From the NCBI RefSeq assembly GCF_000392615.1, contig NZ_KB933398.1:1419391-1483390 (forward strand): 64,000 nt of DNA. The letters are read 5' to 3'. The position numbers and the translations under genes were made by a program. Below the pieces are notes generated by a model, which worked only from the letters and a program-made list of their open reading frames with translations, was not told where the DNA came from and searched no databases. Within the stretch, counting starts at the first letter, position 1, and each line of letters opens with the position of its first letter. This document shows, piece by piece, positions 18,891 to 27,422 of this stretch. The DNA is from Lysinibacillus sphaericus OT4b.31 (GTDB lineage: Bacteria > Bacillota > Bacilli > Bacillales_A > Planococcaceae).

Positions 18891-19024
18891 GTCTTTATAA
18901 AGAGTAAAATAGACAATATATCATAATAGAAAATGTATTACGTAAGACTTCTATTTTAGAGAAGTTACTGTTTAGCGCTAATTGATGTCACATGTTTACA
19001 TTAAACGTTGTCTATTCCCTTGGT

Positions 19025-19155
19025 TAAAACTTGATGTACTTACCTACACTTTGGCTGTAAGTCGTACAAGTTGTATGGTAAACGTAAGAGACAATATAGA
19101 TCTTTATGATCGGCATTGAGACCTATCAATGAAGGCATGGCTCAATTTTTCGCGT
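19025..19155 (+). promoter_or_regulatory. Structured leader with terminator and alternative hairpin upstream of suhB
   Basis: A terminator-like stem (ATTGAG at 19115 with CTCAAT at 19141, extended by CC/GG) is followed by TTTTT. An alternative stem, CATTGA (19114-19119) with TCAATG (19126-19131), uses the same bases and cannot form together with it. A weaker stem-loop covers 19030-19070. This looks like an attenuator acting on suhB, which starts at 19250. The remaining intergenic parts, 18891-19024 and 19156-19249, hold nothing I can assign. Confidence 0.4.
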
Positions 19156-19249
19156 GTAAGACAAGACAGTAGCAATGATGATGTAACGATATAACGGTTA
19201 TGCGGATGAGCGTGAATGCGCTTTTCTTATATTCGAAGGGTGGGTTATT

Positions 19250-20044
19250 ATGAGTTTACAACGAATCGATGAATTTGCGAAAAGTATTATTTTTGAAGCG
19301 GGTAAACGCATTAGAAATGCATTTTCGTACAATTTAGTTATCGAAACAAAATCTAATGCAAATGATCTTGTTACAAATATTGACCGTGAAACAGAATTGT
19401 TTTTCATAGAAAAAATTAAAGCGTTCGACCCGACCCATAAAATCTTAGGAGAAGAGGGAATGGGTGAAAAAGTCGAATCGTTAGATGGTATTGTTTGGAT
19501 TATTGATCCAATTGATGGCACTATGAATTTTGTCAAGCAACACCGTCACTTTATGATATCAATAGGGATATTTATTGATGGTATTGGTAAGCTTGGTTAC
19601 ATATTCGATGTTATGCGTGAAGACCTATTCTATGCAATTGCTGGCGAGGGAGCTTGGTACAATGATTCTCCACTACGTAAATTGCAGTCAGTTACAATTG
19701 AAGAGTCCGTGATTGGTATTAATGCAAGTTGGGTTGCGCCAAATCGACATATCCATCATGAAAAAGTTATTGACTTGATAAGAAAAGTTCGTGGTACACG
19801 TTCCTATGGCTCGGCAGCAATGGAAATCGCTTTTGTTGTTAGTGGTAAGCTAGACGCCTATGTATCCATGCGTTTGTCTCCTTGGGATATCGGTGCTGGT
19901 ACAATTATTGCTAACGAAGTTGGGGCCATTGCAACGAATTTACATGGCGAAGGTTTTGATTTCCTACATCAAGATACTTTTATTATAGCTAATCCGTCTA
20001 TCCACAAAGAGTTATTAGAAAAATATATCGTGCCTTATCGCTAA
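19250..20044 (+). CDS. suhB: Inositol monophosphatase family protein
   Basis: Mg-dependent phosphatase (264 aa) of the IMPase/SuhB family, YktC in B. subtilis. The metal-binding motifs are GEEG (67-70), DPIDGT (86-91) and the C-terminal SPWDIGAG segment. The family dephosphorylates myo-inositol-1-phosphate and related sugar phosphates; SuhB relatives also act in rRNA transcription. The ATG follows GAAGGGTGGG. It is a single gene ending in a perfect terminator. A possible attenuator lies in its leader. Confidence 0.92.
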   Translation: MSLQRIDEFAKSIIFEAGKRIRNAFSYNLVIETKSNANDLVTNIDRETELFFIEKIKAFDPTHKILGEEGMGEKVESLDGIVWIIDPIDGTMNFVKQHRHFMISIGIFIDGIGKLGYIFDVMREDLFYAIAGEGAWYNDSPLRKLQSVTIEESVIGINASWVAPNRHIHHEKVIDLIRKVRGTRSYGSAAMEIAFVVSGKLDAYVSMRLSPWDIGAGTIIANEVGAIATNLHGEGFDFLHQDTFIIANPSIHKELLEKYIVPYR

Positions 20045-20045
20045 G

Positions 20046-20078
20046 AAAGGAGCTGTCCACTATGTGGACAGCTCCTTT
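20046..20078 (+). terminator. Terminator of suhB
   Basis: A perfect 15-bp stem (AAAGGAGCTGTCCAC) closes around a three-base loop, two bases after the stop codon. The T run is short. Confidence 0.85.
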
Positions 20079-20080
20079 CA

Positions 20081-20116
20081 GACTGTAGAAAACTCAAAAA
20101 ATCTATAGTCTTTTTT
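20081..20116 (+). repeat. Terminator-like element of a dispersed family (copy 1)
   Basis: GACTGTAGA and TCTATAGTC enclose an A-rich loop with TTTTTT after it. Similar stems with the core CTGTAGAtAAACTCGAA recur at 44236 and 56146. This copy has lost part of the inner stem. Confidence 0.55.
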
Positions 20117-20144
20117 CTTTTAAAATAGAAGTACTATATGAATT

Positions 20145-20226
20145 CGTTGATTTCCACTACGCTCCTGCGGGGCCTTTTGCTCATGCTATTCCCGCAGAAG
20201 TCGCCGCCTGCGCTCCAATCAACTCG
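20145..20226. repeat. GC-rich dispersed repeat (copy 2)
   Basis: The element runs from CGTTGATTTCC through CTCCTGCGGGGCC and AAGTCGCCGCCTGCGCTCC to AATCAACTC. Its last 70 bases are almost identical to the copy at 33058-33184. The ends GTTGATT and AATCAAC are inverted, so the whole can fold on itself. Confidence 0.75.
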
Positions 20227-20324
20227 TGTACGTCTATAAATGATGGAGGCGATGGACAGGATGACGAACAATAGTAATAATGAACGAGATTAATTAGAAA
20301 TGCTGACATCAGTAAATTATTGAA

Positions 20325-20535
20325 AGTCTTATTGGGGCGCTTCAAGTGGAAGAAGCCAATCATTTACGTCATCAAAATGACATGAAACAAATCTATGCAC
20401 GTCGAAAAGAAATGATTGAACGAGTATTTGCGAGAAAAGCATGGTATGCGTTGGACAACCTTATGAGGGATTAAAAAATGTTCATGTAGGCGATGCTTAC
20501 CTTATTAAGAAGCTAGCTTATTGGACATGACAAAG
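20325..20535 (+). mobile_element. Decayed IS1182-type transposase, C-terminal fragment
   Basis: Translation reads EEANHLRHQNDMKQIYARRK, then MIERVFA and, in another frame, the equivalent of MRWTT and LKKLS. This is the conserved C-terminal part of IS1182-like (DUF772) transposases. Several frame changes and internal deletions are present and no start remains, so it cannot be active. It is bounded by the GC-rich repeat upstream and the hairpin at 20602 downstream. Confidence 0.7.
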
Positions 20536-20601
20536 TCCAATAATGGCAGTGAATAGTTGCTCGTAGCGTACTACTCTCGTTAATAGGGGCTATTTGTAAC
20601 G

Positions 20602-20659
20602 AATATTTCTGATAAAATGTCAAAAGGTATTCGGAATAATAACATTCCGAATACCTTTT
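20602..20659 (+). repeat. Terminator-like IS-end hairpin (copy 1)
   Basis: AATATTTCTGATAAAATGTC is followed by AAAAGGTATTCGGAAT and its complement ATTCCGAATACCTTTT. The same 58-base unit recurs at 33307-33364, again after IS1182 debris. The bases from 20660 to 20726 hold nothing further. Confidence 0.75.
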
Positions 20660-20726
20660 CCAGATAGCATAACTAACATATTTTAGATAACAAATGTAAG
20701 TCTTCATTGGCACATTTGTTTTTACA

Positions 20727-20912
20727 TTAAAGTAAACCTTGTTCACGTAGTTTACGTTTCATTTTAAAGGCTGTCATGAAAATGACACAAGTAGCCACAA
20801 TGCCTGCTAAAATGCCAAATCCACTACCAGCTGCCACAGAATACCCGATAGCACACATTGCGAGTATAGCCGCTAATGCGTAAATAGCCATTACGAATTT
20901 TGCACGATTCAT
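20727..20912 (-). CDS. ylaF: DUF5325 family membrane protein YlaF
   Basis: A 61-aa protein with two hydrophobic helices (MAIYALAAILAMCAIGYSVA and ILAGIVATCVIFMTAF) and a basic C terminus KMKRKLREQ. The ATG at 20912 follows ATAGGAGG; the longer frame to 20951 has no ribosome site. It lies divergent from typA, as ylaF does beside ylaG/typA in B. subtilis. Function is unknown. Confidence 0.85.
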   Translation of the reverse strand: MNRAKFVMAIYALAAILAMCAIGYSVAAGSGFGILAGIVATCVIFMTAFKMKRKLREQGLL

Positions 20913-21005
20913 AGCCAAGCCTCCTATTTTATTATAAATTTTTTGAGTCAAAAATATTTTTTTAGAATGATAGAAATTCTAATAAGGACATTCACGTCCT
21001 TCTTG

Positions 21006-21014
21006 TGCTATAAT
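21006..21014 (+). promoter_or_regulatory. Extended -10 promoter of typA
   Basis: TGCTATAAT is a perfect extended -10 element. No good -35 is seen 17 bases upstream, which fits this promoter class. The start point would lie about 35 nt before the typA ATG. Confidence 0.55.
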
Positions 21015-21055
21015 ATCACAGTTAAACATATGAAAAAAGAATATGGAGTGGAATA

Positions 21056-22900
21056 ATGACAAACTTACGTCAAGATCTTCGCAATATCGCAATTATCGCC
21101 CACGTTGACCATGGTAAAACTACTTTAGTCGACCAATTATTAAAACAATCAGGTACATTCCGTTCAAACGAACGTGTTGAAGAACGTGCAATGGACTCTA
21201 ATGATATTGAACGCGAACGCGGTATTACGATTTTAGCTAAAAATACAGCAGTAAATTATGAAGGAACTCGTATCAACATCCTTGATACGCCTGGACACGC
21301 TGACTTCGGTGGTGAGGTAGAACGCATTTTAAAAATGGTAGACGGCGTTTTACTAGTTGTCGATGCGTATGAAGGTTGTATGCCTCAAACACGTTTCGTA
21401 CTGAAAAAAGCATTAGAACAACGTTTAACACCAATCGTTGTTGTTAACAAAGTAGACAAAGATTCAGCTCGCCCACTAGAGGTAGTAGATGAAGTGCTTG
21501 AATTATTCATCGAGTTAGGTGCAGATGAAGACCAATTAGACTTCCCAGTCGTTTATGCTTCAGGTGTAAATGGTACAGCTTCATTAGACGCTGATCCATC
21601 TAAACAAGAAGAAAATATGAAATGTCTATTCGAAAAAGTTATCGAATCTATTCCAGCACCAATTGATAACTCGGAAGACCCATTACAATTCCAAGTAGCT
21701 TTACTTGACTATAATGACTTCGTTGGACGTATCGGTATTGGTCGCGTATTCCGTGGAACAATTTCTGTAGGTCAACAAGTTGCACTGATGAAATTAGACG
21801 GTACAGTGAAAAACTTCCGTGTAACGAAAATCTTTGGTTTCTTCGGCTTAAAACGTGAAGAAGTAGAGACAGCAAAAGCTGGTGATTTAATCGCCGTTTC
21901 AGGTATGGAAGACATCAACGTAGGTGAAACAGTTTGTCCTGTTGAACATCAAGAAGCGCTTACGCCTTTACGTATTGATGAGCCAACGTTACAAATGACT
22001 TTCTTAGTAAACAATTCTCCATTCGCAGGCCGTGAAGGGAAATGGGTTACTTCTCGTAAAGTTGAAGAGCGTTTACGTGCTCAATTGCAAACGGACGTTT
22101 CTTTACGTGTTGAAGACACTGATTCTCCAGATGCTTGGACAGTTTCAGGCCGTGGGGAACTTCACTTATCTATCCTAATCGAAAATATGCGTCGTGAAGG
22201 CTTCGAATTACAAGTGTCTAAACCACAAGTAATCGTGCGTGAAATCGACGGCGTAAAATGTGAACCATTTGAACGCGTTCAAATCGATGTTCCGGAAGAA
22301 AATGTTGGTTCAATTATAGAATCAATTGGTACACGTAAAGGTGAAATGCTTGATATGGTGAACAACGGCAGTGGCCAAGTTCGTTTAACGTTCTTAGTAC
22401 CAGCTCGTGGATTAATCGGTTATACAACTGAATTCATGTCGATGACAAAAGGTTTTGGTATTATCAACCATACATTCGATTGCTACCAACCGTTATTACC
22501 AGGTAAAATCGGTGGCCGTCACCAAGGTGTATTAGTTTCAATGGAAACTGGTAAATCAACAACTTATGGTATGATGCAAATTGAAGACCGTGGTACACTA
22601 TTCTTAGAGCCAGGTACAGATATTTACGAAGGTATGATTGTTGGTGAAAATACTCGTGATGCTGATATCACTGTAAACATCACAAAAATGAAACAAAAAA
22701 CAAACATCCGTTCGGCCAACAAAGACCAAACGAATGTTATTAAAAAACCACGTATCTTATCTCTAGAAGAAGCACTTGAATACTTGGGTGATGACGAGTA
22801 CTTAGAAATCACACCAGAATCTATTCGCCTTCGTAAACAAATTCTAGATAAAAACGAACGTGAGAAAGCAGCGAAAAAATTACGTAACGCAGATCAATAA
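21056..22900 (+). CDS. typA: Translational GTPase TypA/BipA
   Basis: Ribosome-associated translational GTPase (614 aa) related to EF-G, needed for ribosome assembly and stress adaptation. The G1 motif AHVDHGKT is at 15-22, switch I is ERGITI near residue 54, G3 is DTPGH near residue 76, and G4 is NKVDK near 131. Domain II and the EF-G-like C-terminal domains follow, with a BipA-specific basic C terminus. A GGAGTGGAATA site precedes the ATG. The gene keeps its B. subtilis place (ylaG), and ylaH follows 12 bases later. Codon use is clean and housekeeping-like. Confidence 0.97.
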   Translation: MTNLRQDLRNIAIIAHVDHGKTTLVDQLLKQSGTFRSNERVEERAMDSNDIERERGITILAKNTAVNYEGTRINILDTPGHADFGGEVERILKMVDGVLLVVDAYEGCMPQTRFVLKKALEQRLTPIVVVNKVDKDSARPLEVVDEVLELFIELGADEDQLDFPVVYASGVNGTASLDADPSKQEENMKCLFEKVIESIPAPIDNSEDPLQFQVALLDYNDFVGRIGIGRVFRGTISVGQQVALMKLDGTVKNFRVTKIFGFFGLKREEVETAKAGDLIAVSGMEDINVGETVCPVEHQEALTPLRIDEPTLQMTFLVNNSPFAGREGKWVTSRKVEERLRAQLQTDVSLRVEDTDSPDAWTVSGRGELHLSILIENMRREGFELQVSKPQVIVREIDGVKCEPFERVQIDVPEENVGSIIESIGTRKGEMLDMVNNGSGQVRLTFLVPARGLIGYTTEFMSMTKGFGIINHTFDCYQPLLPGKIGGRHQGVLVSMETGKSTTYGMMQIEDRGTLFLEPGTDIYEGMIVGENTRDADITVNITKMKQKTNIRSANKDQTNVIKKPRILSLEEALEYLGDDEYLEITPESIRLRKQILDKNEREKAAKKLRNADQ

Positions 22901-22930
22901 TTTTCCGCTGACATGAAAGGAAGAGGAGTC

Positions 22931-23329
22931 TTGGATATAAAGTCCGCTTTATTGGGTGAACTCAATGTTATTCAAGTTGCTGCATCAACAAATGCAGAGG
23001 AAACAACAAGGGTTTATGAGAGAATGGCCGGTATAACAAGATTTTTATATGAAAATTTACCGAGCTATGAAATTGCAGGCTATGTTGTATTTCTTCTGGT
23101 ATTTGTACTTTCCGCAATTGTCTATAAATTAGGCTTTGCAAAGAAGTTAAAGCTATCTCAAAATATTGTCATTTATGCGTTCTTATTTGTAGGATGTATT
23201 ATGTTGACATTTTTCGCGTTATTCCTACCTATGATTGAAGGTCTCATCGTAGCGGCGTTAATTTTGATTGTGTACAAAACACGTATGTGGCGTGAAAAAA
23301 GAGAAGAGCAACAAGCTGCCAATCAATGA
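22931..23329 (+). CDS. ylaH: YlaH-like family membrane protein
   Basis: A protein of about 132 aa with an N-terminal soluble part and three hydrophobic helices (IAGYVVFLLVFVLSAIVY, IVIYAFLFVGCIMLTFFALF, IEGLIVAALILIVY), ending in a charged tail. I favour the TTG at 22931 because AGGAAGAGG lies just upstream; an in-frame ATG at 22913 is possible but overlaps that site. It follows typA closely and is likely co-transcribed. The role is unknown. Confidence 0.82.
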   Translation: MDIKSALLGELNVIQVAASTNAEETTRVYERMAGITRFLYENLPSYEIAGYVVFLLVFVLSAIVYKLGFAKKLKLSQNIVIYAFLFVGCIMLTFFALFLPMIEGLIVAALILIVYKTRMWREKREEQQAANQ

Positions 23330-23382
23330 TGGTAGCTTGGCTCCTATACCGTGAAACTTTAATTTAGTTTTTGTGGAATGAA

Positions 23383-23418
23383 ACAGTCTTAGCATTTATT
23401 TGCTAAGGCTGTTTTTTT
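23383..23418 (+). terminator. Terminator of typA-ylaH
   Basis: ACAGTCTTAGCA pairs with TGCTAAGGCTGT around a six-base loop, followed by seven T. Confidence 0.9.
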
Positions 23419-23573
23419 GTATAGAAGAAAATATTAATAACTAGAGAGAACATCAACTCGACCCTTTTTTGCTAGAGTTGTATATTTCTAACCTAAAATG
23501 GTTGGCACCGAAATCTTCTAGTGTGAATAAGTTAATGTCGATAGGTTAATTCATCAATCAAGGAGGAAATGGA

Positions 23574-24566
23574 ATGCGGTGGCTTAAAAAAGGTTTTTTA
23601 GTTAGTGGTATTGCTTTGTTGCTCCTGTCATTGGCGGCGTGTAATAAAGCTGAGCTCGAAAAAGTCAAAGTTGGAGAAGTAACACGCTCGATTTTCTATG
23701 CACCGCAATACGTAGCACTTGAAAAAGGTTTTTTCGAAGATGAAGGGCTTTCGGTTGAACTTCAAACTATAGCAGGTGGCGATAAGACCATGACAGCGTT
23801 ACTGTCTGATGGCATTGATATTGCCTTAGTTGGCTCGGAAACATCTATATATGTTACAGCGCAAGGCTCAAATGATCCGATTCAAAACTTTGCACAATTA
23901 ACACAAACAGATGGCACATTTTTAGTTGCGCGTGAAAAGATGGAGAATTTTTCATGGGAGGATTTAAAAGGATCTACATTCCTAGGACAGCGTAAAGGTG
24001 GAATGCCACAAATGGCTGGCGAGTTTGTATTGAGAAAACATGGTATTGACCCAACAAAAGATTTAACACTTATTCAAAACATTGATTTTGCTAATATTTC
24101 TACAGCATTTGCCTCTGGAACTGGAGATTTTGTTCAGTTATTTGAACCAACTGCTAGCGTATTTGAAAAAGAAGGGAAAGGCTATATTGTCGCTTCATTT
24201 GGCACTGAATCAGGCCATTTACCATATACCTCTTTTATGGCGAAAAACAGTTATTTAGACAATGATGCCAAAACAGTCCAAAGCTTTACAAACGCGTTAA
24301 AACGGGCGCAAGATTTTGTGCAAGAGAAAAGTGCGGCAGAAGTAGCGAAAATTATTCAGCCCTATTTTGAAAATGTTGATGTAGCTTTAATTGAGACGGT
24401 TGTTGAGCGCTATAAATCGCAAGGCTCATATGCAACTGATCCAATTTTAGATGAAGAAGAATGGGCTAACCTACAAACGATCATGGAGGAAGCAGGTGAA
24501 CTTCCTCAACGTGTCGATTATGAAGAGCTTGTTAATACGACGTTTGCTAAAAAGGCTGCGGAGTAA
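23574..24566 (+). CDS. ABC transporter substrate-binding lipoprotein, SsuA/ThiY/NMT1 type
   Basis: Binding lipoprotein (330 aa). The signal ends in the lipobox LAAC with Cys23. The mature part has the NMT1/SsuA layout: an APQYVALEKGFFEDEGL opening helix near residue 45, then ALLSDGIDIALVG near 82 and the hinge region with TFLGQRKGG. Family members bind sulfonates, nitrate, pyrimidine precursors or riboflavin-like compounds, and the sequence does not settle which. No TPP or FMN riboswitch motif was seen in the leader. It heads a three-gene importer operon inserted between ylaH and ylaI compared with B. subtilis. GGAGG precedes the ATG. Confidence 0.85.
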   Translation: MRWLKKGFLVSGIALLLLSLAACNKAELEKVKVGEVTRSIFYAPQYVALEKGFFEDEGLSVELQTIAGGDKTMTALLSDGIDIALVGSETSIYVTAQGSNDPIQNFAQLTQTDGTFLVAREKMENFSWEDLKGSTFLGQRKGGMPQMAGEFVLRKHGIDPTKDLTLIQNIDFANISTAFASGTGDFVQLFEPTASVFEKEGKGYIVASFGTESGHLPYTSFMAKNSYLDNDAKTVQSFTNALKRAQDFVQEKSAAEVAKIIQPYFENVDVALIETVVERYKSQGSYATDPILDEEEWANLQTIMEEAGELPQRVDYEELVNTTFAKKAAE

Positions 24567-25333
24567 TGGGATTTTTAGAGCTCGAACATATTCACCATAG
24601 CTATTTTTCAAATACACAAGCAAAGGAAGTTTTACGTGATATTAGCTTAACCATACGAGAAGGAGAGTTTGTCTCTTTTATCGGGCCAAGTGGCTGTGGA
24701 AAAACGACCCTATTGTCAATAATAGCTGGATTATTTCCCTCCACGGAAGGGAAGGTATTCATTGACAAAGAAGAAATTTCACCCCATAATCAGTCACTCA
24801 TTGGCTATATGCTCCAACAAGATTATTTATTTCCGTGGAAAACTATAGAAGAGAATGTCACAATTGGTTTGAAAATAATGGAACGTGATAAAAAATCGCA
24901 TAAGGTAACAGCGAATGCACTGTTGCAAGAGATTGGATTGCCGCATGTTGGAGGTTATTATCCGAGAGAATTATCGGGAGGAATGCGTCAACGAGTAGCC
25001 TTGGCAAGAACACTAGCAGTTAATCCTAAAATCTTATTGTTGGATGAACCATTTTCTGCGCTTGATTATCAATCAAAATTAAAGCTTGAGGATTTAGTCG
25101 TGGAAACATTAAAGGCCTATCATAAAACGGCAATCCTTGTAACGCATGATATTGGAGAAGCTATTGCAATGAGTGAACGTGTATTTCTCTTGTCAGCAAA
25201 CCCAGGTACTTTGCATAAAGAGTTTGAAATACCGGAGGAGTTACAGGCATTATCACCTTTTGATGTAAGACAACATCCGGCATATTCAGAAGTATTCCAA
25301 ACGATTTGGAAGGAGCTGGAGAGCCTTGGATAA
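24566..25333 (+). CDS. ABC transporter ATP-binding protein
   Basis: ATPase subunit (255 aa) of the importer. Walker [10 protein letters not shown] is at 40-48, the signature [14 protein letters not shown] near 140, Walker [12 protein letters not shown] near 160, and the switch His in VTHDIGEA near 194. The ATG overlaps the last base of the binding-protein gene, so the three genes are tightly coupled. The D-loop and Q-loop ([11 protein letters not shown]) match the SsuB/TauB/ThiZ group. It is cytoplasmic and bound to the permease. Confidence 0.93.
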   Translation: MGFLELEHIHHSYFSNTQAKEVLRDISLTIREGEFVSFIGPSGCGKTTLLSIIAGLFPSTEGKVFIDKEEISPHNQSLIGYMLQQDYLFPWKTIEENVTIGLKIMERDKKSHKVTANALLQEIGLPHVGGYYPRELSGGMRQRVALARTLAVNPKILLLDEPFSALDYQSKLKLEDLVVETLKAYHKTAILVTHDIGEAIAMSERVFLLSANPGTLHKEFEIPEELQALSPFDVRQHPAYSEVFQTIWKELESLG

Positions 25334-26120
25334 CACGTTATTTAAACAATATCAGCAATTGCTTAAGAAGGAAAAACGTTTCGTTCGCTTATATCAGCTC
25401 ATCATCTTATTACTCTTTTTCGGCGGATGGGAGTTATTTTCGAGACTTGAGTGGATTGATCGCTTAATTTTTAGTTCACCAACACGTGTATGGCACACAT
25501 TTATAGAAAAAGTGAGTGATGGTTCGTTAACATTACATGTCAGTGTGACCCTTATGGAGACGATTATTGGATTTATTGCGGGTACTTTACTGGGTACTTT
25601 AATTGCAACGTTACTCTGGTGGTCACCAATGCTATCCAAGGTACTTGATCCTTATTTAGTAATTTTAAACGCGATGCCAAAAGTGGCACTCGGGCCAATT
25701 CTGATTGTCGCGCTCGGTCCAGGATATATTTCAATTATTGCCATGGGTGCACTGATATCGATTATTATTACAACGATTGTCGTATATACTGCCTTTAAGG
25801 GAGTTGACCCGAATTATAGCAAAGTTTTGCAAACATTCGGAGCAACTAGATGGCAAACATTTAAAGAGGTTATTTTGCCAGCATCATTTCCAACTATTAT
25901 TTCAACATTGAAGGTCAATGTTGGATTATCATGGGTCGGAGTGATTGTAGGTGAGTTTCTAGTGGCGTCGAAAGGACTTGGCTATTTAATCATTTATGGC
26001 TTCCAAGTATTTAACTTTAATCTTGTGCTAATGTCGCTGCTCATTATCGCTTTTTTTGCGACAATTATGTATCAAGTTGTCGAATTGATTGAAAGGACGA
26101 TTATAAAAAATAATGGTTAA
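25326..26120 (+). CDS. ABC transporter permease
   Basis: Membrane subunit (264 aa) of the SsuC/TauC/ThiX type with about six helices. The EAA cytoplasmic loop, which contacts the ATPase, is visible as [20 protein letters not shown] near residue 180. The start is a TTG at 25326, overlapping the ATPase gene by eight bases, with GGAGAG upstream. It completes the importer, which ends at a bidirectional terminator. Confidence 0.9.
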   Translation: MDNTLFKQYQQLLKKEKRFVRLYQLIILLLFFGGWELFSRLEWIDRLIFSSPTRVWHTFIEKVSDGSLTLHVSVTLMETIIGFIAGTLLGTLIATLLWWSPMLSKVLDPYLVILNAMPKVALGPILIVALGPGYISIIAMGALISIIITTIVVYTAFKGVDPNYSKVLQTFGATRWQTFKEVILPASFPTIISTLKVNVGLSWVGVIVGEFLVASKGLGYLIIYGFQVFNFNLVLMSLLIIAFFATIMYQVVELIERTIIKNNG

Positions 26121-26127
26121 TCAACAA

Positions 26128-26164
26128 AGGAGATGTCTCAAATAATTTTTGAGACATCTCCTTC
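26128..26164. terminator. Bidirectional terminator between the ABC operon and ylaI
   Basis: AAGGAGATGTCTCAAA and its complement form a 16-bp stem with a short loop. It lies between converging genes. Confidence 0.85.
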
Positions 26165-26181
26165 GGTATTGCTAATAGACA

Positions 26182-26385
26182 TTAAAATTCTTTATCCATA
26201 TGTGGAGACGTACGATAGAAACGGAAGTTGCCCGTTTCGATTCGTGTCACTGTATTTTGCTTAATACGATCATGGCAGGTGTCGCACATATACGTGTGAA
26301 TCGGCCGATTGCGTAATTTTTTTGCTAACGGTAAATCATCATCTAATTGGTTAATAGTATCGCAAATGACACATTTTACGCGCAT
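26182..26385 (-). CDS. ylaI: YlaI family zinc-ribbon-like protein (DUF2197)
   Basis: A 67-aa protein with two CxxC pairs (VKCVICD near residue 4, YMCDTCHDRI near residue 32), a likely zinc ribbon. The segment between them, LRNRPIHTY, is typical of YlaI. No enzymatic function is known to me. It follows the next gene upstream on the same strand by 12 bases and is probably co-transcribed with it. Confidence 0.88.
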   Translation of the reverse strand: MRVKCVICDTINQLDDDLPLAKKLRNRPIHTYMCDTCHDRIKQNTVTRIETGNFRFYRTSPHMDKEF

Positions 26386-26397
26386 AGCATACCCTCC

Positions 26398-26898
26398 CTA
26401 TTCTGCACGAATGGCTAACACTTTTTTAATAGGATTGTCTACATTTGAACCGTCTCCGAACAACACATGAACAGGTCCATCTTCGCTTAATGGCTTACCA
26501 TCTTGGCTATATTTAAAAATAAGCGTATTTGCCTGTTCGAGCGTAAAAGGATGCTCTTTGCCATCTTGACATTCAATGATGATTTTTGTCGCTTCTGGCT
26601 GTACTTCAGCATTTTTTAAGAAGTGGCTTAATTCGATTCCGAAAGTACCAGTTTCCATTCCTTTACGGTCGAATTTTCGCTCTGATTTTAACGTTGGTGG
26701 GAAAGTAGCACCTTCCATAATCTCACGAGACCAGTGAGCACCAACTTCACGCATATATTTTGTATCTGCATCTTCCTCATCTTCTTTTGTGTGGAAGTAT
26801 GTGTTTAAGTCTAGTTTACGGTCATCGAAAATCCAAACAGTTGGATCTAATGTTAGTTGATATGAAACTGCACCCTTGATAGGAATAATTGTTTCCAT
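26398..26898 (-). CDS. Uncharacterised protein, ylaL position
   Basis: An acidic cytoplasmic protein (166 aa) I cannot assign to a named family. It opens METIIPIKGAVSYQLTLDPT, then has WIFDDRKLDLNTYF and a C-terminal part DGKPLSEDGPVHVLFGDGS followed by KKVLAI. That last arrangement is faintly like the GPxRLVxPG and WVKxI strands of the sulfite-oxidase (molybdopterin) fold, but no cofactor cysteine is present. By position it replaces B. subtilis ylaL. The ATG at 26898 follows GAGGAGG; the frame to 26931 overlaps it. It is co-directional with ylaI. Confidence 0.75.
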   Translation of the reverse strand: METIIPIKGAVSYQLTLDPTVWIFDDRKLDLNTYFHTKEDEEDADTKYMREVGAHWSREIMEGATFPPTLKSERKFDRKGMETGTFGIELSHFLKNAEVQPEATKIIIECQDGKEHPFTLEQANTLIFKYSQDGKPLSEDGPVHVLFGDGSNVDNPIKKVLAIRAE

Positions 26899-27004
26899 AT
26901 TAGAAATCCTCCTCAAATCTTGTATATCCATGAAATAGTATAACGCTAAAGACAGGAGATAATAAAGAAATATAATTCGATTTGTCTTTTTACTACGAAG
27001 ACAC

Positions 27005-27033
27005 TTGCATTTTTAACGACTAAAAGATAAACT
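27005..27033 (+). promoter_or_regulatory. Sigma-A promoter of ylaN
   Basis: TTGCAT (27005-27010) and TAAACT (27028-27033) are 17 bases apart, with a start point about 40 nt before the ylaN ATG. Confidence 0.55.
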
Positions 27034-27079
27034 TTATTAAGATAGAATCGAAGAAATATCAGATAATGGGGGCGTCCTC

Positions 27080-27361
27080 ATGGATACGAAATCACAAACT
27101 TCTTTTCAAGAGAAGGCTTTGGAGCTTTTAGTTGCTGATGCTGATAAAATTGCTCGCCTCATTCGAGTACAAATGGATCATTTAACAATGCCACAATGTC
27201 CTTTATATGAAGAAGTATTAGATACACAAATGTTCGGCCTTTCACGTGAAATTGACTTTGCTGTGAAGCTTGGACTCATTGAACGCGAAAAAGGCAAAGA
27301 AATTCTCGATTCACTCGAGAAAGAACTTTCTGTACTACATGACGCGTATACAGACAAATAA
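27080..27361 (+). CDS. ylaN: YlaN family protein (DUF1507)
   Basis: A 93-aa all-helical protein of the YlaN family. The hallmark segment [20 protein letters not shown] is present near residues 38-58. YlaN homologues bind iron and relieve Fur repression in B. subtilis and S. aureus, so it is likely part of iron homeostasis. A GGGGGCG site precedes the ATG. Gene order ylaN-ftsW-pycA is the same as in B. subtilis. Confidence 0.93.
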   Translation: MDTKSQTSFQEKALELLVADADKIARLIRVQMDHLTMPQCPLYEEVLDTQMFGLSREIDFAVKLGLIEREKGKEILDSLEKELSVLHDAYTDK

Positions 27362-27365
27362 AAAG

Positions 27366-27403
27366 AAAAAACTCAAACGCTCCTTGCGATTTGAGTTTTT
27401 TTT
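27366..27403 (+). terminator. Terminator after ylaN
   Basis: AAAAACTCAAA pairs with TTTGAGTTTTT around CGCTCCTTGCGA, itself partly self-complementary; a T run follows. It lies only 20 bases before ftsW, so read-through or attenuation may feed ftsW. Confidence 0.8.
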
Positions 27404-27422
27404 CTAGAACGAGGTTTTCACA

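Noticed and set aside
20145..20659. Intact insertion sequence
   Set aside because: The transposase is a fragment with several frame breaks and no full-length frame.
23420..23573. Possible TPP or FMN riboswitch before the ABC importer
   Set aside because: None of the conserved riboswitch boxes are present; only small hairpins are seen.
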